The position numbers and the translations under genes were made by a program. From an uncultured Lachnospiraceae bacterium (lineage in GTDB: Bacteria > Bacillota > Clostridia > Lachnospirales > Lachnospiraceae), in assembly GCA_910580005.1 (NCBI GenBank), contig CAJTXH010000003.1:1-60780 (forward strand): DNA of 60,780 nucleotides. Direction: 5' to 3'. Each line of letters starts with the position of its first letter. Position 1 is the first letter of the stretch. Below are positions 14,229-22,085 of this stretch, piece by piece. Below the pieces are notes generated by a model. The model was not told the origin of the DNA, searched no databases, and worked only from the letters and a program-made list of their open reading frames with translations.

Positions 14229-14999
14229 TCAGCTTGCTTTATACATATCTATAACAAACTTTACTTCACCCTGGCCTATATCAAGCATTTTAGATATTTC
14301 AAGCACTGAACGCCCTTTCTTATAAAGGGAAATAATCTCATCACTGTGGTCAACATGGTCTATGCCTGCTTCTATTGCTGCCGCCTCTATATCACTTATG
14401 CCCATGTTGCCATAAAGCCTGCGCAGGGACTTCTCCCGTCTTTCTTGTTCCTCAATCCTGGCTATTTCTACATCATACATAGAAGAATTCGTATTATTGC
14501 CATCTTCTTCTATTACTGGCATGGAAATTACACTTTCCTGCATTGTACCACTGTCCGTTTCTTCAAGGTTCTTTCTGTGTTTCTGGTACTCTTTTGCCAG
14601 TTCATCCCTTATATCAGCCTTTATTACATCAATATCATGCACTAATTCCTTAATCTCTTTTTCCTTCTCATTCAGCATATCATATAAAAATACTGTTTCT
14701 GAATGGTTTTTTTCCATTTTGTCTAAAATCTGGCCTGAATATTCACTAAGCCCCATTATTTTTTCATTTAATATAGCACCCAGTTTATTATCTGTATTGT
14801 TTAAAACTTCCTCTGCCTTTATCTCTATATCCCCGTTGAATTTGTCTAAAACTTCTTTTGTTTTATCTGTAACATTTTCAAGCTCTTCCCCACTGGCACT
14901 GCTTGTGCTTGTATCTGTACTATTGCCATCTGCTGCCCTGAAACTTAAAAATACTGCACCAAGCCCGATTATAACCATTATTGCTTCTAAAATTGCCAT
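14229..14999 (-). CDS. DUF6115 protein: membrane anchor, coiled coil and C-terminal helix-turn-helix-like motif
   Basis: 256 residues. Residues 2-22 form one membrane segment (ILEAIMVIIGLGAVFLSF). About 40-155 is a long coiled coil rich in Glu, Lys and Asp (LGAILNEKIM, LYDMLNEKEKEIKELV). The last 50 residues form a compact motif, EIISLYKKGRSVLEISKMLD then IGQGEVKFVIDMYK, like a resolvase or sigma-type helix-turn-helix. I recognise the C-terminus as the DUF6115 family found at the ends of clostridial fla/che operons. It is the last gene of the operon here, 116 bases after the preceding gene. A DNA-binding motif on a membrane-tethered coiled coil suggests a scaffold or anchoring role, but no function is known. 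Confidence 0.7.
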   Translation of the reverse strand: MAILEAIMVIIGLGAVFLSFRAADGNSTDTSTSSASGEELENVTDKTKEVLDKFNGDIEIKAEEVLNNTDNKLGAILNEKIMGLSEYSGQILDKMEKNHSETVFLYDMLNEKEKEIKELVHDIDVIKADIRDELAKEYQKHRKNLEETDSGTMQESVISMPVIEEDGNNTNSSMYDVEIARIEEQERREKSLRRLYGNMGISDIEAAAIEAGIDHVDHSDEIISLYKKGRSVLEISKMLDIGQGEVKFVIDMYKAS

Positions 15000-15088
15000 T
15001 GTATATCTCCATTCATCTTATTTAACCTATAGTAAAAATTCTATTACTATTTAAACTACAAACCGGCCCGTTTCATATTTCTTGGCAC

Positions 15089-15115
15089 AATTTTGCAGGA
15101 CCTGCCTGCAAAATT
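15089..15115 (-). terminator. Perfect stem-loop directly after a stop codon inside the operon
   Basis: AATTTTGCAGG (15115-15105 on the minus strand) pairs perfectly with CCTGCAAAATT (15099-15089) around a 5-base loop. It begins at the base after the stop codon of the gene ending at 15116. No long T-run follows on the minus strand, so it may be a leaky terminator, RNA processing site or stabiliser rather than a full stop. Confidence 0.45.
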
Positions 15116-15439
15116 TTATACCTTCATATCAAAAAGGCCTCCCCTGAACGGGGTTACTGTCCTTTCTTTTTCTTTAGCTTCCTCTTCTTCCTCTCTTTTA
15201 GCTGCTTCTTTTGACTGCTTTTTCTTTTTTTTGCCATTATTACGCTCTTCATTTTTCAGTTCATCATTATCCACATCCCTGCGCCGGACTGCTGTTTCAG
15301 ACTGCTGTTTAACAGTATTCTGGAACTGTGTTGCAACCTCCTGCTGTTCCTGGTTTATACGTGTCTGCTCCCCTGTCTTTATCTGTGAAACTTCCTGTGA
15401 TTTTGGTGGCATTGCAAGATAATCAATAGTTAATGACAT
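15116..15439 (-). CDS. Small highly charged protein of the fla/che operon
   Basis: 107 residues, no membrane segment. The N-terminal half is Gln/Glu-rich (about 17-45). The middle has a lysine tract (NNGKKKKKQSKEAAKREEEE), a helix of alternating charge. A short tail TPFRGGLFDMKV looks like a peptide motif. It is probably intrinsically disordered or a single helix. GGGGGATGCC precedes the ATG; fapA ends 19 bases before it. I do not recognise a named family. Its position suggests a flagella-related accessory role, but that is inference from context only. Confidence 0.6.
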   Translation of the reverse strand: MSLTIDYLAMPPKSQEVSQIKTGEQTRINQEQQEVATQFQNTVKQQSETAVRRRDVDNDELKNEERNNGKKKKKQSKEAAKREEEEEAKEKERTVTPFRGGLFDMKV

Positions 15440-15458
15440 ACGGCATCCCCCTTTCTTT

Positions 15459-17066
15459 TTATATGCCCCTTATACGTATATCTGCCCCTTCACGCACAAA
15501 TGCGCTGTGCTGGGTTTCTGTATGTATATAGGTTACAACATTTGATATAGTCAGCTTTACACCAGGATATGCTATATCCTCAACAATTATTTTACCACCG
15601 CCAGCATTTTTCTCAAGTTCTGTTTCAAGGCTTTCATATTCCTGTGTATCTGCTTCTATCTGTTCATCAATTTCTTTTATTCTTACACTGTTTGATTTAA
15701 GTATCTTCATTTTATCATCATCAAGTTTTCCTTTTGTTTTAAGCCTCTTCTGCAGAATCTGTAAATTCTGCATTAATTTTTCTTTTTCATTGCTTAAAAG
15801 CTCTATTTCTTTTTCAATTGCATGGTATCTGTCAATTATTGCAGGGTCAATCCCAACTTCAAGGTCAGTCTGCGTACCCATTGATGAGCCTGCGGTTTTT
15901 GTTTCAATCCTTTTTGCAGACCTTACTTTGCCGCCTGCAATAAGCCCTCTTTTCCCGTGTACCTGCACACTGTCCTGTGAAACAACATCACTGTGCATAA
16001 TAGCATCTGAAATAATCTTGCCACCGCTTGTTACTTTGGAACTTTCAATAAATTTTGATATAATATCGCCTTCTGCCTGCATGTTGCCTTTGCCCATGCC
16101 CTGTATCCCTCTTTTCAGGACAATTTTGCCACCTGCATTCAGGACTGCACCCTCAACAGCACCATTAACAGTTATATCACCTGATGCCTTTACTGTGTAT
16201 CCTGTAAGCACATTCCCCTTAACCTCTACACTTCCATCGTAATCTATATCACCAGTTGAGGGTCCTACATCAGCAGGCACTTCATAAACATTTGAAACAA
16301 AAACTGTATCATCTACAAGGGTAACATTCCCTGAAACGTCTGAATACATCTCCAGCTTGTCATCTGACAGATGTATGTTTTTACCATGTTTTAATGAAAG
16401 GACAGTAACTTTTGCAGGATTTAATGGCATTCCAAGTACATCTATACCATCAGTCCCCCTTTCCGCAGGCGTAAGCCTTGCAAGAAGCTGCCCTTCTTTT
16501 ACACGCTCAATCATATCAAGTTTATGGAAGTTTACGCTGCCATCTTCTGCCATCTGCGGCATACTGGTTTTATTAAAGTCAAAAAAATATTCAATACTTG
16601 CATTACTGCCTTGTACTGGCAGCTTTGCCTTGGCAATAAGTATATCTGTACAATAAATCATTCCTTTAAGGGCTATTTCTATATTTTTTTCTATAATTCC
16701 ATATTTAATACCATTCTGTTTAATTAAATCTATTAAATCTGCCTTGCTGATACGCCTTCCTTCATTTGAAGGCGGATAAAGCCTTAACTTCGCCATACGC
16801 CTGTCTTCGCATGTTGTTATAAGGGCATATTCATTTTCTGGCAGCCTTGTGCCATCAATAACCTTTACACAGGCATTTGCCTCTTTTGCTGCTGCGTCAA
16901 CAAATTCCTTAATAATTGAAAGGTCTATGTCATTATACTGTTTTTTAACAAGATATGTTAAAATATCATCATTTTTTAATGGCATGCCCCCATCAACAGC
17001 AGGATAAGATTTAAGATAAATCCCATCCTTCCTGTGCACAAGCTGGAAAAATGCGTTTCTCTTCAT
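15459..17066 (-). CDS. fapA: FapA (DUF342) flagellar assembly/polymer protein
   Basis: 535 residues. The centre (about 180-365) is a run of short beta-helix repeats typical of FapA/DUF342: DGSVEVKGNVLTGYTVKASG, DITVNGAVEGAVLNAGGKIV, GIQGMGKGNMQAEGDIISKF, VHGKRGLIAGGKVRSAKRIE. An N-terminal domain (about 100-180) precedes it and a coiled coil follows (about 405-470, EIELLSNEKEKLMQNLQILQ). Members sit in fla/che operons and have been linked to flagellar assembly and polar placement, with no known enzyme activity. It follows fliA by 99 bases, a gap with an 11-bp inverted repeat. The call is secure; the mechanism is not. Confidence 0.85.
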   Translation of the reverse strand: MKRNAFFQLVHRKDGIYLKSYPAVDGGMPLKNDDILTYLVKKQYNDIDLSIIKEFVDAAAKEANACVKVIDGTRLPENEYALITTCEDRRMAKLRLYPPSNEGRRISKADLIDLIKQNGIKYGIIEKNIEIALKGMIYCTDILIAKAKLPVQGSNASIEYFFDFNKTSMPQMAEDGSVNFHKLDMIERVKEGQLLARLTPAERGTDGIDVLGMPLNPAKVTVLSLKHGKNIHLSDDKLEMYSDVSGNVTLVDDTVFVSNVYEVPADVGPSTGDIDYDGSVEVKGNVLTGYTVKASGDITVNGAVEGAVLNAGGKIVLKRGIQGMGKGNMQAEGDIISKFIESSKVTSGGKIISDAIMHSDVVSQDSVQVHGKRGLIAGGKVRSAKRIETKTAGSSMGTQTDLEVGIDPAIIDRYHAIEKEIELLSNEKEKLMQNLQILQKRLKTKGKLDDDKMKILKSNSVRIKEIDEQIEADTQEYESLETELEKNAGGGKIIVEDIAYPGVKLTISNVVTYIHTETQHSAFVREGADIRIRGI

Positions 17067-17136
17067 TCATATAGCCCCTTTCCTACAGGAATGTATCTGG
17101 CAGGGATAATGAAAATCCCCACATTCCTTCAATATG

Positions 17137-17171
17137 ATATAAGCACAAACAAAAAATGTCTGTGCTTATAT
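17137..17171 (-). repeat. 11-bp inverted repeat spanning the fliA stop codon
   Basis: ATATAAGCACA (17137-17147) and TGTGCTTATAT (17161-17171) are perfectly complementary with a 13-base loop; the fliA stop is inside the right arm. No T-run follows on the minus strand, so strong termination is unlikely, but RNA processing or partial termination is possible. Confidence 0.55.
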
Positions 17172-17942
17172 GTTCCAGATTCCAAATACTCCCATGTTTT
17201 CTTTTCCTAGTTTCTCTTTCATTTTTTTCAGTGATTTAGTGTGTAACTGTGAAACACGTGACTCTGATACACCAAGTATATTGCTGATTTCTTTCAGTGT
17301 TAGTTCTTCAAAATAATAAAATGCAATGACTTTCTGCTCATTTTCATTAAGCCCGTTTATTGCTTCTGAAAGCATACGCTTAAGTTCCTGGCGTTCAACC
17401 ACCTGTTCTGGCTGTTCAAACCTTGGCTTGTTGCCAGCCTCAACCCTGACTTCGCTGCCCTGCTCAAGATATTCATCAAGTGAAACAAGGCTTGCAACCT
17501 GTGTCTGGTTAATAAGGCCTTCAAGCTCTCCACCTGATATGCCAAGTTCATTTGACAGTTCTTCATTTGTTGCACTGCGCCCATTCTTTGTTTCAAACTC
17601 CTGCATTGCCTGTTCAAGCTTCTTCTGCTTCTGGCGGAGCGTCCTTGGTATCCAGTCCATTTTCCTTATCTGGTCAAGGATAGAACCCCTTATACGCAGG
17701 CTTGCATACGTTTCAAATTTTACACCCTTAGTAAGTTCAAACTTATCAATGGCATCTATAAGCCCGAAAATGCCATATCCTACTAAATCATCATATTCAA
17801 CAGTATAGCCAAGATATATCCCAAGCCTTCCTGCAACAATCTTAACAAGACTGGAATACTCTATAATCAACTGCTCCCTTATCTTCGGGCTTCTGGTACG
17901 TATATACTCTTCCCACAAACATTTCCTGCTATTTTCATCCAT
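17166..17942 (-). CDS. fliA: RNA polymerase sigma factor FliA/SigD (sigma-28, WhiG family)
   Basis: 258 residues, with sigma regions 2, 3 and 4 in order. Region 2 has YDDLVGYGIFGLIDAIDKFE and FETYASLRIRGSILDQIRK. WIPRTLRQKQKKLEQAM is the strong sigma-28 signature. Region 4 has NENEQKVIAFYYFEELTLKE and LGVSESRVSQLHTKSLKKMK. It directs late flagellar and chemoreceptor transcription from TAAA-N15-GCCGATAA-type promoters and is normally held by FlgM, which is not in this window. It lies near the distal end of the fla/che operon, as in Bacillus subtilis, where the late position limits its expression. Confidence 0.95.
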   Translation of the reverse strand: MDENSRKCLWEEYIRTRSPKIREQLIIEYSSLVKIVAGRLGIYLGYTVEYDDLVGYGIFGLIDAIDKFELTKGVKFETYASLRIRGSILDQIRKMDWIPRTLRQKQKKLEQAMQEFETKNGRSATNEELSNELGISGGELEGLINQTQVASLVSLDEYLEQGSEVRVEAGNKPRFEQPEQVVERQELKRMLSEAINGLNENEQKVIAFYYFEELTLKEISNILGVSESRVSQLHTKSLKKMKEKLGKENMGVFGIWNI

Positions 17943-17980
17943 AGAACAGCTACACCCTTTCTACTGTTTTTCATGAACTT

Positions 17981-18262
17981 TCAGGCTTTATTTTCCATGC
18001 CATCCTGGGATAAGTCTTCCCCAATGGCAATATCTTCCTGTTCCTGCCCGGTTTCTATTTCTTCATGTTTCATAACTGTATTAATATCTTTAACTTGCCC
18101 TATTATCCTCTTTGCAATACATCCAATTATATAAAAAATTACCAATGTTGCTAAAAGGACTTTCAGGGAGTAGACTGTTTCTATATCTTTAACTATACAT
18201 ACAATACATACTACTGCCCCTGCTGACAGTGTAATAATCTTTGGAATAACATCTGTCTTCAC
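17981..18262 (-). CDS. Small two-segment membrane protein between cheD and fliA
   Basis: 93 residues from the chosen GTG start. Two hydrophobic segments (about 7-23 and 32-52 of this reading) surround a short acidic loop, and a cytoplasmic-looking acidic tail (HEEIETGQEQEDIAIGEDLS) follows. An ATG 15 bases earlier also reads in frame, but the only good ribosome binding site, GGGAGG, begins at that ATG and sits seven bases before the GTG. It is tightly packed in the operon. I do not recognise the family; many fla/che operons carry a small unassigned membrane gene near sigD (swrB in Bacillus), but no homology to SwrB is evident. Confidence 0.6.
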   Translation of the reverse strand: MKTDVIPKIITLSAGAVVCIVCIVKDIETVYSLKVLLATLVIFYIIGCIAKRIIGQVKDINTVMKHEEIETGQEQEDIAIGEDLSQDGMENKA

Positions 18263-18285
18263 AAAAAAGCCTCCCATAACCTGAA

Positions 18286-18771
18286 TTATATAGTCCTTAC
18301 TGATTTTCCTACTGCCTTTATAACAAAATCCCCGGTCTCAGGGTAAAACTCAACTGTGCGCCCAAAATTAAGCCCTGTATCTTCTGCCAGTATACGGATG
18401 CCAAGGGAATTCAGCTTCGCCTTGACAGCCTCTACATTCCGCTGGCCGACTTTTAACATATCATTATTAGAACTGAATGCAAACATCTGCGCCCCTCCTG
18501 CAATTTTAGCAGTAAGCATGGGCCTCTTTGCACCTGCTTTTATTAACATCTGGATTAACTGGTCTATCCCTGTATCTGCAAACTTTGCTTTATTCTGGTT
18601 CTGCCTCACCTTTGTGCTATCAGGCAGCATAACGTGGACCAGCCCCGCTATCTGCGTAGATTTATCATATAAGGCAACCCCCACACATGAACCAAGCCCA
18701 AGTGTAGTAATTGCATCTGGCGAACGGCATATATTCAAATCTGCCATCCCGACTTTAATCATATTTGCCAT
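18286..18771 (-). CDS. cheD: Chemoreceptor glutamine deamidase CheD
   Basis: 161 residues. Deamidates specific glutamines of chemoreceptors and binds CheC, tuning adaptation. The catalytic triad is readable: Thr23, Cys29 in TTLGLGSCVGVAL and His46 in GLVHVMLP, with the spacing known for Thermotoga CheD. The later motif KIAGGAQMF and IRILAEDTGLNFGRTVEFY complete the fold. It lies directly downstream of cheC, as expected for partners. GGTGATGAAAA precedes the ATG. Confidence 0.95.
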   Translation of the reverse strand: MANMIKVGMADLNICRSPDAITTLGLGSCVGVALYDKSTQIAGLVHVMLPDSTKVRQNQNKAKFADTGIDQLIQMLIKAGAKRPMLTAKIAGGAQMFAFSSNNDMLKVGQRNVEAVKAKLNSLGIRILAEDTGLNFGRTVEFYPETGDFVIKAVGKSVRTI

Positions 18772-18805
18772 TTTTCATCACCTATACCCCTATTTATATA
18801 GCATG

Positions 18806-19423
18806 TCACATTCCCAATGAATGAAGCATTTTCTTATATGACTCAATCGTAGGTATAAGTATAAAGTAACCACTTATATCTACATCCAAGTCTTTAAACC
18901 TTGACTCTATCAATAACGCTTTATCACCCATTTTACCAAACTCAATAGCAGGAACGCTTAATATAGCCCCTGCCATATCTACTGAAAGATATGGTACAGA
19001 TGAAGTTATAAGCATATTGGTCAGGGATGAAATAGAAGATAAATATGAACCTGCAATAATATTCCCAATTTCTTTTAATGCAGACTCTTCTATTTCATTA
19101 AACATGCCTGTAGAAGGGGATGGCGGCTGCCCACATCCCATAAGCTGGTTGACAAGCATATGTGCAGCTGAACTCTCCAGTATAAAAAGCATCATGCCAT
19201 CAACATCACCTTCAAGGGAAAGTAAAATACCTGCAACTAAGGTTTCAGCACCACCAATAATTTCTGCCAGTTCACTAAACTCAAGCATTGCAACTTTAGG
19301 GACATTCATGTCAATACGTGCATTAATAAGCTGTGACAATGCTGTTGTCGCATTGCCGGCTCCTATATTTCCAATCTCTGTCAGGACATCAAATTCTATA
19401 ATTTCACTATCTGGTTTCTGCAT
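18806..19423 (-). CDS. cheC: CheY-P phosphatase CheC
   Basis: 205 residues. Removes phosphate from CheY-P in the CheC/CheD/CheY adaptation loop. Two active-site helices of the CheC/FliY/CheX family are visible, each with the E-x2-N core: FDVLTEIGNIGAGNATTALS (about 12-31) and EESALKEIGNIIAGSYLSSI (about 108-127). Both sites look intact. The start at 19423 is supported by GGGGGATTATT; a longer frame to 19501 overlaps cheW and adds a non-homologous N-terminus. The target, CheY, is not encoded in this locus. Confidence 0.93.
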   Translation of the reverse strand: MQKPDSEIIEFDVLTEIGNIGAGNATTALSQLINARIDMNVPKVAMLEFSELAEIIGGAETLVAGILLSLEGDVDGMMLFILESSAAHMLVNQLMGCGQPPSPSTGMFNEIEESALKEIGNIIAGSYLSSISSLTNMLITSSVPYLSVDMAGAILSVPAIEFGKMGDKALLIESRFKDLDVDISGYFILIPTIESYKKMLHSLGM

Positions 19424-19469
19424 AATAATCCCCCATACCGCATATAGCGGCGCAAATAGTATAGTGGTA

Positions 19470-19958
19470 CTATACCACATCCTTGTTTTCCCTGCCAACA
19501 ATTACAGCGGAAATATTAAGCAGGGAAATTAAACCATTTCCATGTTTGCCTACACCGCTCAGATACTGTATCAGAGGGTCTGACGGATCTGATGTGTTTG
19601 CCTTGTCTATAGAACCTCCGGTCAGGGTAACTACTTCCTTTACCTCATCTACGATTATGCCTATTGCTGACTGCTGCTCAAGCTTAATTATAATAATGCG
19701 TGTAGCATTTGTATATTCGTCCGGCTCAAGCCCAAACTTAAGGCGCAGGCTCATTACAGGTATAATTTCACCACGCAGGTTAATAACACCTTTAAAATAA
19801 TGCTGTGCTTTTGGCACTCTTGTAATCCTCTGGTTCCTTACAATATTATCAACATATTTTATATCTATACCATACTGCTCTGTTCCAAGGCGGACAACTA
19901 TATACTGCTTGCCTTCACCGGCTATTTCAAGATTCTGTACGTCACTTATTTCTTCCAT
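19470..19958 (-). CDS. cheW: Chemotaxis coupling protein CheW
   Basis: 162 residues. Links chemoreceptors to CheA in the signalling array. The two five-stranded barrels are clear: KQYIVVRLGTEQYGIDIKYV, then TRVPKAQHYFKGVINLRGEI with the conserved IPV, then AIGIIVDEVKEVVTL. The receptor-binding NLRG and VD-V motifs are intact. GGGGAGG lies before the ATG. It follows cheA by 15 bases. Confidence 0.96.
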   Translation of the reverse strand: MEEISDVQNLEIAGEGKQYIVVRLGTEQYGIDIKYVDNIVRNQRITRVPKAQHYFKGVINLRGEIIPVMSLRLKFGLEPDEYTNATRIIIIKLEQQSAIGIIVDEVKEVVTLTGGSIDKANTSDPSDPLIQYLSGVGKHGNGLISLLNISAVIVGRENKDVV

Positions 19959-19973
19959 CGCTTCTACCTCCCC

Positions 19974-22085
19974 TTATACCAGTGCATTTACTTCAAGAAT
20001 CAAAGCAATCTCACCATCCCCAAGGATTGTGGCGCCACCTATCATCTTGCCGCAGTTGATATAACTGCCGATTGACTTAATAACAATTTCCTGCTGTCCG
20101 ATAAGGTTGTCAACAACAAGCCCTGCAAGCTTATTGCTCTTCTTTACAATTACAACTGTAAGGCTTTCAACATCATTATTGTTTGCTTCAATATCAAGTA
20201 TCTGGTCAAGACGGATAAGCGGGATAACTGTACCCCTCAGGTTGATAACTTCCTTAGTCTGTACATACTTAATATCTGTTACAAGTACATCTTCTATCGT
20301 TTCAATGCTTGCTAATGGTATAGCATATTTTTCAGACCCAAGTTCAACCATAAGCGCCTGTATAATTGCAAGCGTAAGCGGAAGCCTTATTATAAAGCTG
20401 CTACCTTCACCCATGACAGATTTACATTCAATATTGCCGCCAAGGCCTTCAATCTTAGTTTTAACAACATCAAGCCCTACGCCTCTGCCTGAAACGTCTG
20501 TAATTTTCTCTGCTGTTGAAAAGCTTGGCTTGAACAGAAGGTCAATAAGTTCTTTATCAGTCATGTTTTCTGCCTGTTCAGCAGTAATTGTGCCTTTTTC
20601 AATAGCTTTGTTTCTTACTTTGTCAACATTAATTCCAGCACCATCATCACGTACTTCTATATTAACATTATTACCATCCTGGTATGCATCAAGATAAATA
20701 TTTCCAACCTCTTCCTTGCCAAGTGCAATACGTTCATCGTTATCCTCAAGCCCGTGGTCTGCTGAATTTCTTAAAAGATGCTGGAGAGGGTCACCGATTT
20801 CATCAATAACTGTACGGTCAAGTTCTGTTTCCTCACCAGTCATATGAAGTTCCATCTTTTTATTAAGCTTTTTGCTTAAGTCCCTTATCATACGCGGAAA
20901 ACGGTTTACTACATTCTCAATAGGCACCATCCTTACCTTCATGACAGACTCATGCAGGCTTGTGGTCACGCTCTCAAGATATTCTATCTGCTCATTAAAT
21001 GCAGCATCGCTCTTAGTGTCTTCTTCCGTTGAATTTATTGATACAAGCCCGTTTTTAGCTATAATAAGCTCGCTTACAAGGTTCATAAGCACATCCAGCT
21101 TCTCAATGTCAACACGTACTGTACGTCCTACTGCTGGTTTTGATGTTGCTTTTTTAGCGGCAGCCGGCTGTGCCCCGGCGGCTGGTTTTTCTGCTGTCCT
21201 GGCGGCAGCCGGCTGTGCTGCAGGCTTTGGTTTCTCTGCCTCTTTCGGCTCTTCTTTAGCTGGTTCCGGTTCTGTCTTTGCTTCTGGCGCATCTAAAACA
21301 ACCTCAAATGGCCCTACTATTGCTTCTTTAACTTCTGAAACATTCTCAACTGCTGCTTTGACTTTCTCAAGGCTTTCTTTTGTAAAGTATACAAGGCTGA
21401 AATCCATATCAAACTTTTCGTCTTCAATATCTTGTACATCAGGTACAGCCTTTATAACCTCCCCAAGCTCTTCTAATGCCTTAAATACAAGGAATGCCCT
21501 TGCTGCTTTCAGTATACATGACTCCTGGAGGTACACAGTAACTCCAAAAATATTCTGGTTCTGTGCTTTTGCCTTTTCAAATGTATTTTTCTCAAAATCT
21601 GTAATATGTATGCTGCTATATTTTGCACCGCCGTCTGGTGTACTGCTGCCTGGTGCTGGCGCACTGCCTGCTGGTTTTTCTTCACTGCTGCTTTTTCCAG
21701 TAGCAGCATCTGCTATGCCATTCAGGGTATTGATAATCTCCTCATTATCTTCTGTCCCTTCATCAGCGGTTTCAAGTATATTGGCAAGATAGCTTTCAAG
21801 TGCATCAAGCCCACGGAACAGTACATCTACCAGTTCAGATTTAACGGTCATATTGCCGCTTCTTACTTCCTGGAAAACATTTTCCATATCATGGGTCAGG
21901 CGCTGCATACGCTTATATCCCATTGTCCCTGCCATCCCCTTTAATGAATGGGCTGCACGGAAAATCTCATTAATTGTGTCCATGTTTTCAGGCTCTTGTT
22001 CCAGTATCATAAGCTGGTCACTGAGAGTCTGCAAATGTTCTTTTGTTTCATCAATAAAAATCTCAAGGTACTGGCTTACATCCAT
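19974..22085 (-). CDS. cheA: Chemotaxis histidine kinase CheA
   Basis: 703 residues. The P1 Hpt domain has the phospho-acceptor His46 in IFRAAHSLKGMAGTMGY. A P2-like response-regulator-binding domain (about 155-265) is followed by an Ala/Pro/Lys-rich linker (about 270-325, repeated AAAKK and PAAGAQ stretches). P3 dimerisation helices come next, and the P4 ATPase has N-box LRNSADHGLEDNDER, G1 VRDDGAGIN and G2 DVSGRGVGLDVVK. The P5 CheW-like domain ends the protein. It phosphorylates CheY and CheB. It starts immediately after the cheB stop codon (TAAATG with no gap), so translation of the two is probably coupled. Confidence 0.97.
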   Translation of the reverse strand: MDVSQYLEIFIDETKEHLQTLSDQLMILEQEPENMDTINEIFRAAHSLKGMAGTMGYKRMQRLTHDMENVFQEVRSGNMTVKSELVDVLFRGLDALESYLANILETADEGTEDNEEIINTLNGIADAATGKSSSEEKPAGSAPAPGSSTPDGGAKYSSIHITDFEKNTFEKAKAQNQNIFGVTVYLQESCILKAARAFLVFKALEELGEVIKAVPDVQDIEDEKFDMDFSLVYFTKESLEKVKAAVENVSEVKEAIVGPFEVVLDAPEAKTEPEPAKEEPKEAEKPKPAAQPAAARTAEKPAAGAQPAAAKKATSKPAVGRTVRVDIEKLDVLMNLVSELIIAKNGLVSINSTEEDTKSDAAFNEQIEYLESVTTSLHESVMKVRMVPIENVVNRFPRMIRDLSKKLNKKMELHMTGEETELDRTVIDEIGDPLQHLLRNSADHGLEDNDERIALGKEEVGNIYLDAYQDGNNVNIEVRDDGAGINVDKVRNKAIEKGTITAEQAENMTDKELIDLLFKPSFSTAEKITDVSGRGVGLDVVKTKIEGLGGNIECKSVMGEGSSFIIRLPLTLAIIQALMVELGSEKYAIPLASIETIEDVLVTDIKYVQTKEVINLRGTVIPLIRLDQILDIEANNNDVESLTVVIVKKSNKLAGLVVDNLIGQQEIVIKSIGSYINCGKMIGGATILGDGEIALILEVNALV

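Noticed and set aside
20872..21792. A 306-codon plus-strand open frame opposite cheA
   Set aside because: It is a shadow of the Ala/Pro/Glu-rich cheA linker, with no start signal and no recognisable domain.
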